In this document: positions 7,940-15,627 of the stretch, piece by piece
Position numbering within the stretch: the stretch's first letter is position 1
How the letters are laid out: each line of letters starts with the position of its first letter
Assembly (NCBI GenBank): GCA_030037175.1
Contig: JASHRV010000364.1
Location: 1 to 51,747, forward strand
DNA from: Acetobacteraceae bacterium
GTDB taxonomy: Bacteria > Pseudomonadota > Alphaproteobacteria > Acetobacterales > Acetobacteraceae
Direction: 5' to 3'
DNA: 51,747 nt
Position numbers and translations under genes: made by a program
Notes under the pieces: model-generated
What the model saw: only the letters and a program-made list of their open reading frames with translations
Told to the model about the DNA's origin: nothing
The model's database searches: none

Positions 7940-9085
7940 ATGACGGATCTGCGGGTTAGCCTTGCGCCAGTGCCGGACGCCGACGCGCTGGGCGAGCGAT
8001 GGGAAGCGCTGGAAGAGCGCTCCGACTGCTCGTTCTTCCAGAGCTGGACCTATACCGGATGCCTCATCCGGGAACGGTTCCCGGACCCGCTCCTGCTCGA
8101 AGTCCGTGGCGCAGATATGCCCCGGGATGTGCCCATCGCACTTGCTCTCTTCAACCGCCGCCGCGAGCGGTTCGGAGCCGAATGCCTGCTGCTTGGGGAA
8201 AGCGGCATCGCCTCGTTCGATACGGTCTTCATCGAGCATAATGGCCCGCTGGTGGCACGCGGTTTCGGCCCGACCGTTCTGCCGCACCTGCTGCGCGCGG
8301 CGATCAAGCGTCGCCTTGCACCATGGACTCTGCCGACGGGTCGGCGCGTCGTGCTGAGCGGCGTCAATGACGAAGTTCTCGCCGCTGCCCGCGCGAGCGG
8401 CATGGTGACGGCGCTCAGGGAAACGCGGCTCGCGCCGGTCGTCGATCTCGCCCTCCTTCGGCGCGAGGGCCTCGGCGTGCTCGACCGGCTGAGCGCCAAT
8501 GCGCGCTACCAGCTTCGCCGTTCGGAACGGCGTTTTTCGGCATCGGGCCCCGTCATGGTCCGCCGCGCCGCGGACGCAGCGGAGGGACACCGGTGGCTCG
8601 AGGCGCTCGCGGCGCTGCACCAGCACACCTGGCAGAGCCGTGGCCAGCCGGGCGCTTTTGCGGACGAGAATTTCCGCCGCTTCCATCACGCCCTGATCGA
8701 TCGCGGGCTCAGGCTGGGGCAGGTCGACCTCTTGGAAATAACGGCCGGAGAGCGCCGCCTCGGCTACCTTCTGAACTTCGTGTACCGCGGCACTGTCTAT
8801 GCATATCAGAGCGGGTTCGATTACGCGCTTGCCGACCGGCACGAGAAACCCGGACTGACCGCGCACCATCACGCGATCGAGATGTATTTGCGGGAAGGTC
8901 TCGACCACTACGATTTTCTCGGCGGCGCTGAGCGCTACAAAACGAGTCTGGCCGGAACGGCGAGCCGCCTGCACTGGGCGGTGCTGGCGGCTCGGTGGTC
9001 GCCTCCGGGAATGCTGTTTCGCCTCAGGCACGGCTACACCACGCTCGCTGCCGGATTGCAGCGAAACGGTGGCCGCGAACGGTAG
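7940..9085 (+). CDS. CelD/FemAB-like GNAT acyltransferase
   Basis: 381 residues from ATG 7940. Same superfamily as the gene at 5815-6921 but a different subgroup. Visible signatures: SFFQSWTYTGC near the N-terminus, NARYQLRRSERRF (helix preceding the acetyl-CoA fold), HQHTWQSRGQPGAFAD, GYLLNFVYRGTVYAYQSGFD and YDFLGGAERYKTSLA. Likely acylates or otherwise decorates a polysaccharide precursor in the cytoplasm. Monocistronic: it is divergent from the YdcF operon and ends 25 nt before the convergent PEP-CTERM gene, with no room for a separate terminator. Confidence 0.82.
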   Translation: MTDLRVSLAPVPDADALGERWEALEERSDCSFFQSWTYTGCLIRERFPDPLLLEVRGADMPRDVPIALALFNRRRERFGAECLLLGESGIASFDTVFIEHNGPLVARGFGPTVLPHLLRAAIKRRLAPWTLPTGRRVVLSGVNDEVLAAARASGMVTALRETRLAPVVDLALLRREGLGVLDRLSANARYQLRRSERRFSASGPVMVRRAADAAEGHRWLEALAALHQHTWQSRGQPGAFADENFRRFHHALIDRGLRLGQVDLLEITAGERRLGYLLNFVYRGTVYAYQSGFDYALADRHEKPGLTAHHHAIEMYLREGLDHYDFLGGAERYKTSLAGTASRLHWAVLAARWSPPGMLFRLRHGYTTLAAGLQRNGGRER

Positions 9086-9110
9086 GCGGCGAGGGAGCCC
9101 AGCAGGAGCG

Positions 9111-9803
9111 TCAGAGCCGCTTCCGGCTCCGGGCGAAGATACCGAGGCCAATGAGGGAGGTGCCGAGGAGAAGGAGTGAACCCGGTTCCGGCAGTGGGGG
9201 ATCCCCGGGGGGATCCCCAGGAGGATCCGCGGTATCGATCGTGCCCCATACGAGTCCCGGCCCTGCGAGCGTGATCGTGTATTCCTCGGTAATCGAGAAG
9301 AGGCCGCCTGTAAAATCGATGTACGAGAAGTCCGTGGCGCTTGCCGCTTTGGCAAAGCGCACCGACGAGAGCGGCGTGCCTATTCCGTAAAGAGCGTCCG
9401 CCGCGCTGTAAAAGGTTGCCTCGGTGATCGACGCCGTGGATCCAAGCAGTACACCGACGGTGAAGTCGCTGACGATATCGGCGAGGCCCGCCGGGCTGGC
9501 GAGCCCTTGCGCGGTGATCCAGATGTGCAGCGTGCCCGACGAGGAGACCGCGGCGCTGAGGCTGGTGGACTCGAGGAGAGCGCCGGCCGTGCCGGCCTGC
9601 GCAAGGGATCCGCTGAGCAGGAAGGAGCCGTAGCTCAGGGAAAGGCTGCCCGCCATGCCATTGCTGGAATCGACGGTGGTGATCCGGCCGCCATTGACGC
9701 CGGACTCTTGCAATCCGATCGAGACCAGATCGGCCTTGGCCTTTGGGATCCAGGAGAGCCCGCAGGCTGCCGCGAGGAGAACGGCGAGGAGAATTCGGGC
9801 CAC
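9111..9803 (-). CDS. PEP-CTERM sorted surface protein (second tandem copy)
   Basis: 230 residues from GTG 9803. This start is chosen because a GGGGA ribosome-binding site sits 7 nt upstream and because the sigma-54 promoter at 9847-9862 rules out the longer reading from 9869. Signal peptide about 1-25 ending at AKA, then a small Ser/Gly/Thr-rich domain beginning DLVSIGLQESG, a DPPG repeat linker (encoded by repeated GGATCC units, 9197-9230) and a C-terminal sorting signal: LPEPGS, a hydrophobic stretch, and the basic end RSRKRL. Expected to be exported, cut by exosortase XrtA at the PEP motif and retained at or released to the surface with EPS. Clear paralogue of the neighbour at 10051-10722; function of the mature domain unknown. 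Confidence 0.9.
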   Translation of the reverse strand: MARILLAVLLAAACGLSWIPKAKADLVSIGLQESGVNGGRITTVDSSNGMAGSLSLSYGSFLLSGSLAQAGTAGALLESTSLSAAVSSSGTLHIWITAQGLASPAGLADIVSDFTVGVLLGSTASITEATFYSAADALYGIGTPLSSVRFAKAASATDFSYIDFTGGLFSITEEYTITLAGPGLVWGTIDTADPPGDPPGDPPLPEPGSLLLLGTSLIGLGIFARSRKRL

Positions 9804-9846
9804 TTCGATATCCCCGGTTGACGACTCTATCCCGTCGGCAACCGGA

Positions 9847-9862
9847 GCAAGATTCGTGCCCA
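9847..9862 (-). promoter_or_regulatory. Sigma-54 (-24/-12) promoter of the second PEP-CTERM gene
   Basis: Minus strand reads TGGGCACGAATCTTGC: GGCAC-N5-TTGC, the sigma-54 core with GG and GC at the required spacing. Transcription would start near 9836, giving a leader of about 33 nt before GTG 9803. Requires an AAA+ activator; PrsR encoded at 35881-37284 is the obvious candidate. Confidence 0.85.
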
Positions 9863-9913
9863 CAGCCAAATGATTGAAAGGAAATGCCCCTCTTCATCCC
9901 AGGGTTGCTCAAC

Positions 9914-9930
9914 TGTAAAGAAATTGGACA
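9914..9930 (-). promoter_or_regulatory. Upstream activator box (candidate PrsR site) of the second PEP-CTERM gene
   Basis: On the plus strand this reads TGTAAAGAAATTGGACA; the same 17-nt pattern (TGTAAAGAAWTNNGAMA) occurs at 10831-10847. The two boxes lie 53 and 54 nt from the -24 GG of their promoters, upstream of it, which is where a sigma-54 activator should bind. A looser match, TGTAA-N8-GACG, lies further up at 10033. That PrsR binds it is inference. Confidence 0.7.
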
Positions 9931-9991
9931 GGACTTCGCGATTCCGATCCCGCGCTGAGTGTTCTCTTCACATTCCTGAAGCGGAGGCGCC

Positions 9992-10023
9992 AAAAAAACG
10001 GCCGGGGTGGGCGTTCCCCGGCC
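9992..10023 (-). terminator. Rho-independent terminator of the first PEP-CTERM gene
   Basis: On the minus strand: stem CGGCCGGGG / CCCCGGCCG (9 bp including the outer pair), 8-nt loop, then a run of seven T. It sits 28 nt after the stop of the gene at 10051-10722 and isolates it from the next PEP-CTERM gene, so the two copies are separately transcribed. Confidence 0.93.
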
Positions 10024-10050
10024 GCCAGATGTAAGGCTTTCCGACGTTCT

Positions 10051-10722
10051 TCAGATGCGCCGGCGACGGGTCCAGCCGATCATGCCGAGGCCGAGAAGAC
10101 CGGTGCCAAGCAGGGCCAGCGAGCCAGGCTCGGGAACGTCTTGCAGGGAGATCGTACCGGCCGAGCTGCCCGCTCCGGTCGCCACGATGGTATAGACTTC
10201 CGTGATCGAATAGGGGCCGGTGAAGTCGGGCACCGGATCGGTTGACGACGCAGAGCTGATGTTCGTGAAGGTCGCCGAGTCAAGCGCTGTCCCGAGGCCG
10301 TACGCGGTGTCGGACGTATCGACGTAGGTTTGCTCGGTGACGGTGCCGATGGACCCGATCAAGGTAGTCAGGGCGAACCCGCTCAGCATGTTGTAGGTGC
10401 CGAGCGGCCCGGTGACACCGGTCTCGGTCACATAGACAGTGAGCGTACCGGAACTGCTGGTCGAGGTATTGATCGACGAGCTGTCCATATCGGGTTGCGG
10501 CAAGGGCGGTGTGCCGGTCCCGGAAATTTGGTTGAGGGTGAAGGTTCCGTAGCTGCCGGAGAAGGTTGCGGATCCGCTGCCCGTCTGGACGGTCTGAATG
10601 GTCCCGCCATTGTAGCCAGCTTCTTGAAGCCCGATGGAAACCACATCGGCTTTTGCCTGCGGAGCCGCCCACGCAAACCCTGCCGCGCCGAGTACGATAG
10701 CTGCAAGGAGTTTCTTGTTCAT
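10051..10722 (-). CDS. PEP-CTERM sorted surface protein (first tandem copy)
   Basis: 223 residues from ATG 10722, with AGGGGA 5 nt upstream. Lysine-containing signal peptide about 1-25 ending QAKA, then DVVSIGLQEAGYNGG and a Ser/Thr/Gly-rich domain, and a classical C-terminal signal at 196-223: VPEPGS, hydrophobic helix, RRRR end. Exported by Sec, cleaved by XrtA. The pattern of conserved pieces (VSIGLQE.G.NGG, SSGTL, YGxGT, YSITE.YTI) shows it is a tandem duplicate of 9111-9803. It has its own sigma-54 promoter and terminator, so it can be controlled independently. The many Ser/Thr could be glycosylated, but this is not shown by the sequence. Confidence 0.95.
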   Translation of the reverse strand: MNKKLLAAIVLGAAGFAWAAPQAKADVVSIGLQEAGYNGGTIQTVQTGSGSATFSGSYGTFTLNQISGTGTPPLPQPDMDSSSINTSTSSSGTLTVYVTETGVTGPLGTYNMLSGFALTTLIGSIGTVTEQTYVDTSDTAYGLGTALDSATFTNISSASSTDPVPDFTGPYSITEVYTIVATGAGSSAGTISLQDVPEPGSLALLGTGLLGLGMIGWTRRRRI

Positions 10723-10762
10723 CGTAGTCCCCTGTTGAAATCAGGCCTTGTGCAGATTGAAA

Positions 10763-10777
10763 GCAAGGGTCGTGCCA
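10763..10777 (-). promoter_or_regulatory. Sigma-54 (-24/-12) promoter of the first PEP-CTERM gene
   Basis: Minus strand reads TGGCACGACCCTTGC, a perfect match to the sigma-54 consensus TGGCACG-N4-TTGC. Predicted start near 10752 leaves about 30 nt of leader containing the AGGGGA site before ATG 10722. The best promoter in the window. Confidence 0.93.
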
Positions 10778-10830
10778 GCCGCTCAAGATGCTGAAAAAGC
10801 GTGCTTTCCCTGAAGAGACGTATGCGGCTC

Positions 10831-10847
10831 TGTAAAGAATTCCGAAA
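10831..10847 (-). promoter_or_regulatory. Upstream activator box (candidate PrsR site) of the first PEP-CTERM gene
   Basis: Plus strand reads TGTAAAGAATTCCGAAA, matching the box at 9914-9930 in 13 of 17 positions and at the same distance from its promoter, within one nucleotide. It lies just downstream of the deacetylase gene end (10863). Confidence 0.68.
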
Positions 10848-10862
10848 CCTTGGCAGGGCCCC

Positions 10863-11903
10863 TCAGCAGCGCCGCGTTGGGTCGATTTCCTTTCCAGGAA
10901 CAAGGCGTGCGGCCACGGCACTGACCGCTTCCGCCCTCCCGCCGCACTCATTCAGAAAGAAGGTCAGGTACTCATCGAGCGCAGCGAGGAACCGGTCCCG
11001 GTCTTCGGCACTGCGTACATAGGGCGACCCGCCCGGCAGAAGCGAAGAGCTGTGGTAGGTGAGCATGAAAAGCCGCTCGCCCTGGGTGAGGGCCGCACGT
11101 GTCTGGCGGATCATATCCGCGAGACTATGGCCCTCCGGAGAAAGGCGGAGGCGCTCGATGAGGCCGATCCGCGCAGCAATGGCAGGCAGGCGAAGCCGTC
11201 GGCCCCACTGCGTCGTAAGGCGCGGATAGAGAAGGGGGCCAAATCGGGCCAAGCTGCCGGTAAAATGTACCGAGAGCGGCAGGGCGGTCACGCCCGCCGC
11301 GGTAACGAACGGGCTCGCCGGCAGGGCAGTGAAATCCGGCCCCGCCTCCTCGGAAAAATCGGAATATGGCACGACGCTCGCGTCGATCCGGTAGCCGAGC
11401 GTGGCAAGAATGGCGTCGGTCGTCGGGCCGATCCCATAACGGCCCGCCTTGTAGATCGTCGGGCGCTGACCGAATCCCTCGGTGATGCAATCCGTAAGAC
11501 GCGCCAGCTTTTCCCGCTCGATCGCCGGCGGCAGATTGCCCGGATAGGAATGGAAAGCATCCACCGGGGCGCCCGCCGGCGGATTGACCCAAGGGTGAAG
11601 ATGGGCGCCGATCTCGCAGCGCCCGACCGCGGCGAAAGGCCGGAGGACGGCGCGCGCCGCTTCGGACGAAGCCACGGGATAATCGATGACGTAAGCCGGC
11701 ACCACGCCGCGGCGATCGAACACCGCCTGGGCGAGTGGCTGGTGAAGAATGTTCTCGGTCGCGGTCGCCGCCGCATCAAAGGGGGCGGACCAGCCGAACT
11801 CCTCCTCCGTATCGATGACCACTGTAAGGGTGGGAGGATGGCCGGCAGGAAGGCTCAGTCGACGCACGGCGCGAAAGCATCGGTCGGGCGGTGGAGCCTT
11901 CAC
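10863..11903 (-). CDS. Polysaccharide deacetylase-like (NodB/WalW-type) hydrolase
   Basis: 346 residues. N-terminal TVVIDTEEEFGWS (catalytic/metal Asp at about 31) and EIGAHLHPWVNPP (metal-binding His 101 and 103) define a carbohydrate esterase family 4-like fold; later KAGRYGIG and LTYHSSSLLPGG supply the remaining active-site strands. No signal peptide, so the enzyme would act in the cytoplasm on a precursor, like WalW-type proteins. Start overlaps the ATP-grasp/phosphatase gene stop by 4 nt, implying one functional pair. It is distinct from the exosortase-type deacetylase at 46976-47866. Confidence 0.82.
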   Translation of the reverse strand: MKAPPPDRCFRAVRRLSLPAGHPPTLTVVIDTEEEFGWSAPFDAAATATENILHQPLAQAVFDRRGVVPAYVIDYPVASSEAARAVLRPFAAVGRCEIGAHLHPWVNPPAGAPVDAFHSYPGNLPPAIEREKLARLTDCITEGFGQRPTIYKAGRYGIGPTTDAILATLGYRIDASVVPYSDFSEEAGPDFTALPASPFVTAAGVTALPLSVHFTGSLARFGPLLYPRLTTQWGRRLRLPAIAARIGLIERLRLSPEGHSLADMIRQTRAALTQGERLFMLTYHSSSLLPGGSPYVRSAEDRDRFLAALDEYLTFFLNECGGRAEAVSAVAARLVPGKEIDPTRRC

Positions 11904-13636
11904 GCTGCAAGGCTCTCCACAATGGCGATGGTCAGGGCGGCAACCGCGGCGGCGATGCGGGTATAGGTTCGCGTGAAGGTCGCGATATCGCCGCCGTCGG
12001 GATCACCGATCTCGCGAGGCCCGTCGCTCGCCTTGAGAAAGCTTCCGAGCATCACTGTCGGCGCCCGCATCGCGGGATGGATGGTGCGCAGATCGTCGCG
12101 ATTGCGCCCGTCGAAGATGATAACCAGAGTCACTTCCTCAGCGTCACGCTCCGAAAGATGGGTGGAACGATGGCCGGAGAGATCAACTCCGAAGCCCTGC
12201 GCCGCTGTGATCGCCGCCAGCGGCGATGGCGCTCCGTCACGCGGGAGCGTGCCGGCGGAGAAAATGCAGAGGTTGGGGACGCGGCTGTCGAGATTACGCC
12301 GGAGGAGCTCGGCGGCGAAAGGGCTGCGGCAGATATTGCCGCGACAGAGCACCGCGACCGTCGTCGGCCCGACGCGCGATTGCCGCATGATGTAACGCAC
12401 GAGTCGTCGGTCGCGTTGGCGGAGCGCCTGCGCGCTGCCGGGAAGCCGGCGGAGAAGGCGGACGGCGATCTCGGCGCTCGCCTGCTTAACCTCGGAAAAA
12501 CCTGGGGAGGGATCATCGGAAACCAGCACGTCGAGATGCTCGCGACCAAGAGCGAGGCGGCCGTATTCCGCCCCCGCTGAGACCAGATGACGGATCACGG
12601 CAGCCGGCCGAGCCCGTAAATCGTGCGCCTCGGCCAGAATCTGGCGCGCGTCGGGGAAAAGGTTGCGCGCATAGATACCCGGCCGATACGTTCGCGCCGG
12701 CGCTTCCTCCCCCTCCACCAGGAGGCGATACCAGAGATATGGAAAATCCACGCCGAGCGAGAGCGGAAGCGGCATCGAGCCCCATGGCCGCGCATTCACT
12801 TCTAGGAGGATCCACGCCCCGGTTTGCGAATCGATCTTGAATTCGACCATCGCAATGCCGGTGAAATGGATGGCACCGAACAGGCGTTCGACTGCGGCGA
12901 GGAGGTCGGGCGAGAGGGGCGTGCTCACCCGGTAGAAACCGGCGCCGCCGCGTTCGCGGGCGCGGGTATGCTGGAATGCTTGCAGGACGGTGCCGCGACT
13001 CGCGAGGACGGAGACGCCGGCGCCCTGGCCCGCAAAATAGGATTCGGCGAGATGCGGCGCCTCGCCCAGCCGTGCAAGGGTGGCTGCGAGTCTGGCCTCA
13101 TTCGCAAAAATCTCTGCCCGGCCACGCGCATGCAGCGCCTCCAGCCGATACGAGCGGCAGGGTTTGAGGACCAGTGGCAAACCCAGCTCGGCGATCAGCT
13201 CTGGCGCGTTCTCTCTGGGCCGGACGAGCCGGCCGGAAGCGAGGGCAATGCCGAGCCCGGCGACGAGCTCCCGGGTGCGTGCCTTGTCGAAGAGGATTTC
13301 GATCGCCCTGGAGCTCGGCAGGGCGAGCCGGGCGAGGCCGTCGAATTCGCTGCGATACCGATCGACGGGAAGGAGAGTGCGCTCGTCGCAGGGAATGACG
13401 AGGTCGAAGGCTTCACGGCGGAGGAGTACCGCCATACGTGCGCACCATTCGGCGCCATCGCCGAGATAGGGCGGCAGCCGGTGCACCGCGGCAATATATC
13501 TGGATCGCAGGGCAGGAGAGCTGAAATCGGCAGGAGCGGCGTGCACCGAAATGCCGGCTCGACCAAGGGAGCGAACGATCGCAAGGAAGCTTCTCGTATC
13601 GTCGCCGAGCACGAGGGCTTTGCCGCGACTCCTCAA
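11900..13636 (-). CDS. ATP-grasp ligase fused to low-molecular-weight protein phosphatase
   Basis: 578 residues from TTG 13636, chosen for the GGAG 8 nt upstream and the match of KALVLGDDTRSFLAIVRSLG to ATP-grasp N-termini; a GTG nine codons later is possible. N-terminal about 400 residues: preATP-grasp Rossmann part, LVLKPCRSYR, and the Mg/ATP motif VEFKIDSQTGAWILLEVNARP. C-terminal about 150 residues: LMW phosphotyrosine phosphatase with the C-x5-R loop CRGNICRS (Cys431, Arg437) and the general-acid Asp545 in GDPDGG. ATP-grasp enzymes join a carboxylate to an amine or thiol; LMW-PTPs of EPS loci usually dephosphorylate the tyrosine kinase. Both active sites look intact, so it is bifunctional. 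Coupled to the deacetylase. The ligase substrate is unknown. Confidence 0.85.
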   Translation of the reverse strand: MRSRGKALVLGDDTRSFLAIVRSLGRAGISVHAAPADFSSPALRSRYIAAVHRLPPYLGDGAEWCARMAVLLRREAFDLVIPCDERTLLPVDRYRSEFDGLARLALPSSRAIEILFDKARTRELVAGLGIALASGRLVRPRENAPELIAELGLPLVLKPCRSYRLEALHARGRAEIFANEARLAATLARLGEAPHLAESYFAGQGAGVSVLASRGTVLQAFQHTRARERGGAGFYRVSTPLSPDLLAAVERLFGAIHFTGIAMVEFKIDSQTGAWILLEVNARPWGSMPLPLSLGVDFPYLWYRLLVEGEEAPARTYRPGIYARNLFPDARQILAEAHDLRARPAAVIRHLVSAGAEYGRLALGREHLDVLVSDDPSPGFSEVKQASAEIAVRLLRRLPGSAQALRQRDRRLVRYIMRQSRVGPTTVAVLCRGNICRSPFAAELLRRNLDSRVPNLCIFSAGTLPRDGAPSPLAAITAAQGFGVDLSGHRSTHLSERDAEEVTLVIIFDGRNRDDLRTIHPAMRAPTVMLGSFLKASDGPREIGDPDGGDIATFTRTYTRIAAAVAALTIAIVESLAA

Positions 13637-13844
13637 GGCGCCGGCTCCAAGCCCAGATGAGCCTGGCCGCGAGGGTGCGAGGCAATGCCGGCTGTCCGCC
13701 CCGCTCCGAAACTGACGTTCTCGCGCGCGTTCGGCCCAACCGGCATGAAGACACCTGGCGTTCGTGCTGCCTCTGTAGGAACCCATGGCGCCAATCCCGC
13801 ACCGCCGCAAGCCTGCCCGCCGATGGCAGCGGCCGGGTGGAGGA

Positions 13845-14831
13845 TCAGGTGTCGCCGAACGAGCGGAGCGCGAGCCATGCCGTATAGCCAGCCCACTTGA
13901 TAGTCGGGCCGACGCCCAGAGCCTCGCGGGCATAGGCCGCAGCGTCCGTATAGCGGCCGGAAGCGGCCAAGGACTCCGCAATCTTTTTCAAGGCATAGAC
14001 CTTATGGCGGCGTGCGTGAGCGCGGATCGCCGGATGGCGCGCGAAGAGCGTCGCACGATCGAGCACGCGGAGCTGGAAAAGTCGCTTCTCGAGTTCGGAA
14101 AGTGCCGTTGTCATGTTCGCGGTTTTTGCCGGATCGGGGATGTTGTGGCGAGAGACGATCGCCGGCGCATATCTCATCGCCGCTGCGCGATCGATCAATC
14201 GGAGATAGAGATCACGGTCGCATTCCCAGCGGATCGTTTCGTCCATGCCGCCGATCTCCTGGTAAAGTGCGCGGCGAACGATAAGCGTGTTGAGATGACA
14301 GAAACCGACGCTCTTGAGAAGCTCGGAGACGCTGACAGTGTAGGCACCTCTGCGGTCCGGCCGATTGCCGGAATCTGTAAGGATTTCCGACAGGTCCTCG
14401 ATCCAGATCGGGCCCGGCCTGTGCTCACCATGCAGGAAGGCAGCTTGGTTGGCGAAATAGAGATCGACCGGGACCGGCTGCTCCGCAATCACCGCCTGGG
14501 CGTTGGCAAGATGGGAGGGATCGGTCCAGCAATCGTCATCGTCGAGAAAGCAGAGGTAGGGAGCGCTTGCCTCAGCGACACCGACATTGAGCGCGTAGCT
14601 TTGCCCGTGCCCCCTGGGCCGAGGTGCAAGAGCGAAAGAGCGCAGACGACAGGCGGCGGCCGACGCGTCCTCAATGGCAGCTTCATAGCCGGACTGATAC
14701 TCGGCGGCTGAGCCGTCGTTGACGACGATGATCTCGATCTCCGGGCCGGATTGCGCGAGCACGGAGCCGAGTGCCTGGCGGAACAGGGCCGGACGGTTGC
14801 GCGTCGCGATGACCACCGAGAAGAAGGGCAT
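13845..14831 (-). CDS. Glycosyltransferase family 2
   Basis: 328 residues from ATG 14831 (GGAAAC 6 nt upstream). GT-A fold at about 1-220: FSVVIATRNRPALFRQALGSVLAQ, IIVVNDGS, and the metal-binding CFLDDDDCW (DxD). The C-terminal third ends with a helical segment, AIRAHARRHKVYALKKIAESLAASGRYTDAAAYAREAL, which looks like a TPR-like pair. Inverting transferase for the EPS repeat unit. It follows the sulfotransferase by 31 nt in the same direction, and 208 nt without a gene separate it from the next gene downstream (13637-13844, nothing convincing there). Confidence 0.9.
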   Translation of the reverse strand: MPFFSVVIATRNRPALFRQALGSVLAQSGPEIEIIVVNDGSAAEYQSGYEAAIEDASAAACRLRSFALAPRPRGHGQSYALNVGVAEASAPYLCFLDDDDCWTDPSHLANAQAVIAEQPVPVDLYFANQAAFLHGEHRPGPIWIEDLSEILTDSGNRPDRRGAYTVSVSELLKSVGFCHLNTLIVRRALYQEIGGMDETIRWECDRDLYLRLIDRAAAMRYAPAIVSRHNIPDPAKTANMTTALSELEKRLFQLRVLDRATLFARHPAIRAHARRHKVYALKKIAESLAASGRYTDAAAYAREALGVGPTIKWAGYTAWLALRSFGDT

Positions 14832-14862
14832 CTTGTTTCCGATGGGCCGGCTCGACGACAGC

Positions 14863-15627
14863 TCAATCTTCGGCAGAGCGATGGATATGGGCGTCAACGT
14901 GAATCTGTTCCTCTCGCGGGACGCCGCAGAATTCGAGCAGCTCCGATTGGAACTCAATGTCGTCGAGGCGTTCGGTTTCGACGATGCGAAAGACGTCGCG
15001 CTGGCGCGAAACAATCGCCTCCGCCTGCTCGTAATAATAGTCCCAGTACATCGCAATTGCCTCACGCTTCGATGCGGCCCGGAACTTGGGGAAGCACTTG
15101 TCCCAGACGGGGTCTTTCTCCCAGGTTGTACCGTCATGGTCCATCCAGAAGTTCCGGGATTCGTGATAAGACGTGCGGGTGATCAGGCTGGAGAGGCGAT
15201 CGGCGACACGCTTCGAACGCCACCGCTCGATCGCAGACTTGCGCATCCAGCTTCGGATGGTCTTCTCCCGGTCGCGGCGCAGGCACACGAACCGCACATT
15301 GGGATTATGGCGGGCAAGCAGTTCCACGTAGGTGAGATAGTAGAAGGCGATGTCGCCGATCAGGCGTACCCGCTGCATCCGGCAGAGCTCGTCGTACGCC
15401 CGAGCGGCCACTGCACGGGAGAGATCGACGGTGAGCATGGAGGGATCGCCGCCGTCGAGGATCGCCTGGAACTCGTCGATCGTGTTGATGAAAGGCCGGG
15501 GCGTGCCGGAGAAGCGGACCGCGGACGGGTTCATTTCGTGGAAGCAGAGAGAGTCTGTCTGCGCGTTCAGAAGCCTGGCAAGAGAGGCGGTGCCCGAGCG
15601 CCCGGTGCCGAGCCCGATAATGATCAT
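14863..15627 (-). CDS. Sulfotransferase-like protein
   Basis: 254 residues. N-terminal GLGTGRSGTASLARLL matches the 5'-phosphosulfate-binding loop of PAPS-dependent sulfotransferases (TGRSGT, 8-13), and VRFVCLRRDREKTIRSW the 3'-phosphate-binding strand and helix. The C-terminal part ends with DIEFQSELLEFCGVP, typical of the family. It would transfer sulfate from PAPS to a sugar hydroxyl of the EPS or a lipid-linked intermediate. No PAPS-synthesis genes are in the window, so the donor must come from elsewhere. First gene of a two-gene minus-strand unit with the GT2. Confidence 0.82.
   Translation of the reverse strand: MIIIGLGTGRSGTASLARLLNAQTDSLCFHEMNPSAVRFSGTPRPFINTIDEFQAILDGGDPSMLTVDLSRAVAARAYDELCRMQRVRLIGDIAFYYLTYVELLARHNPNVRFVCLRRDREKTIRSWMRKSAIERWRSKRVADRLSSLITRTSYHESRNFWMDHDGTTWEKDPVWDKCFPKFRAASKREAIAMYWDYYYEQAEAIVSRQRDVFRIVETERLDDIEFQSELLEFCGVPREEQIHVDAHIHRSAED

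Noticed and set aside
14376-14392. TGTAA-N8-GACA match like the PEP-CTERM activator box
   Set aside because: Inside the GT2 coding sequence with no sigma-54 site at the expected distance.
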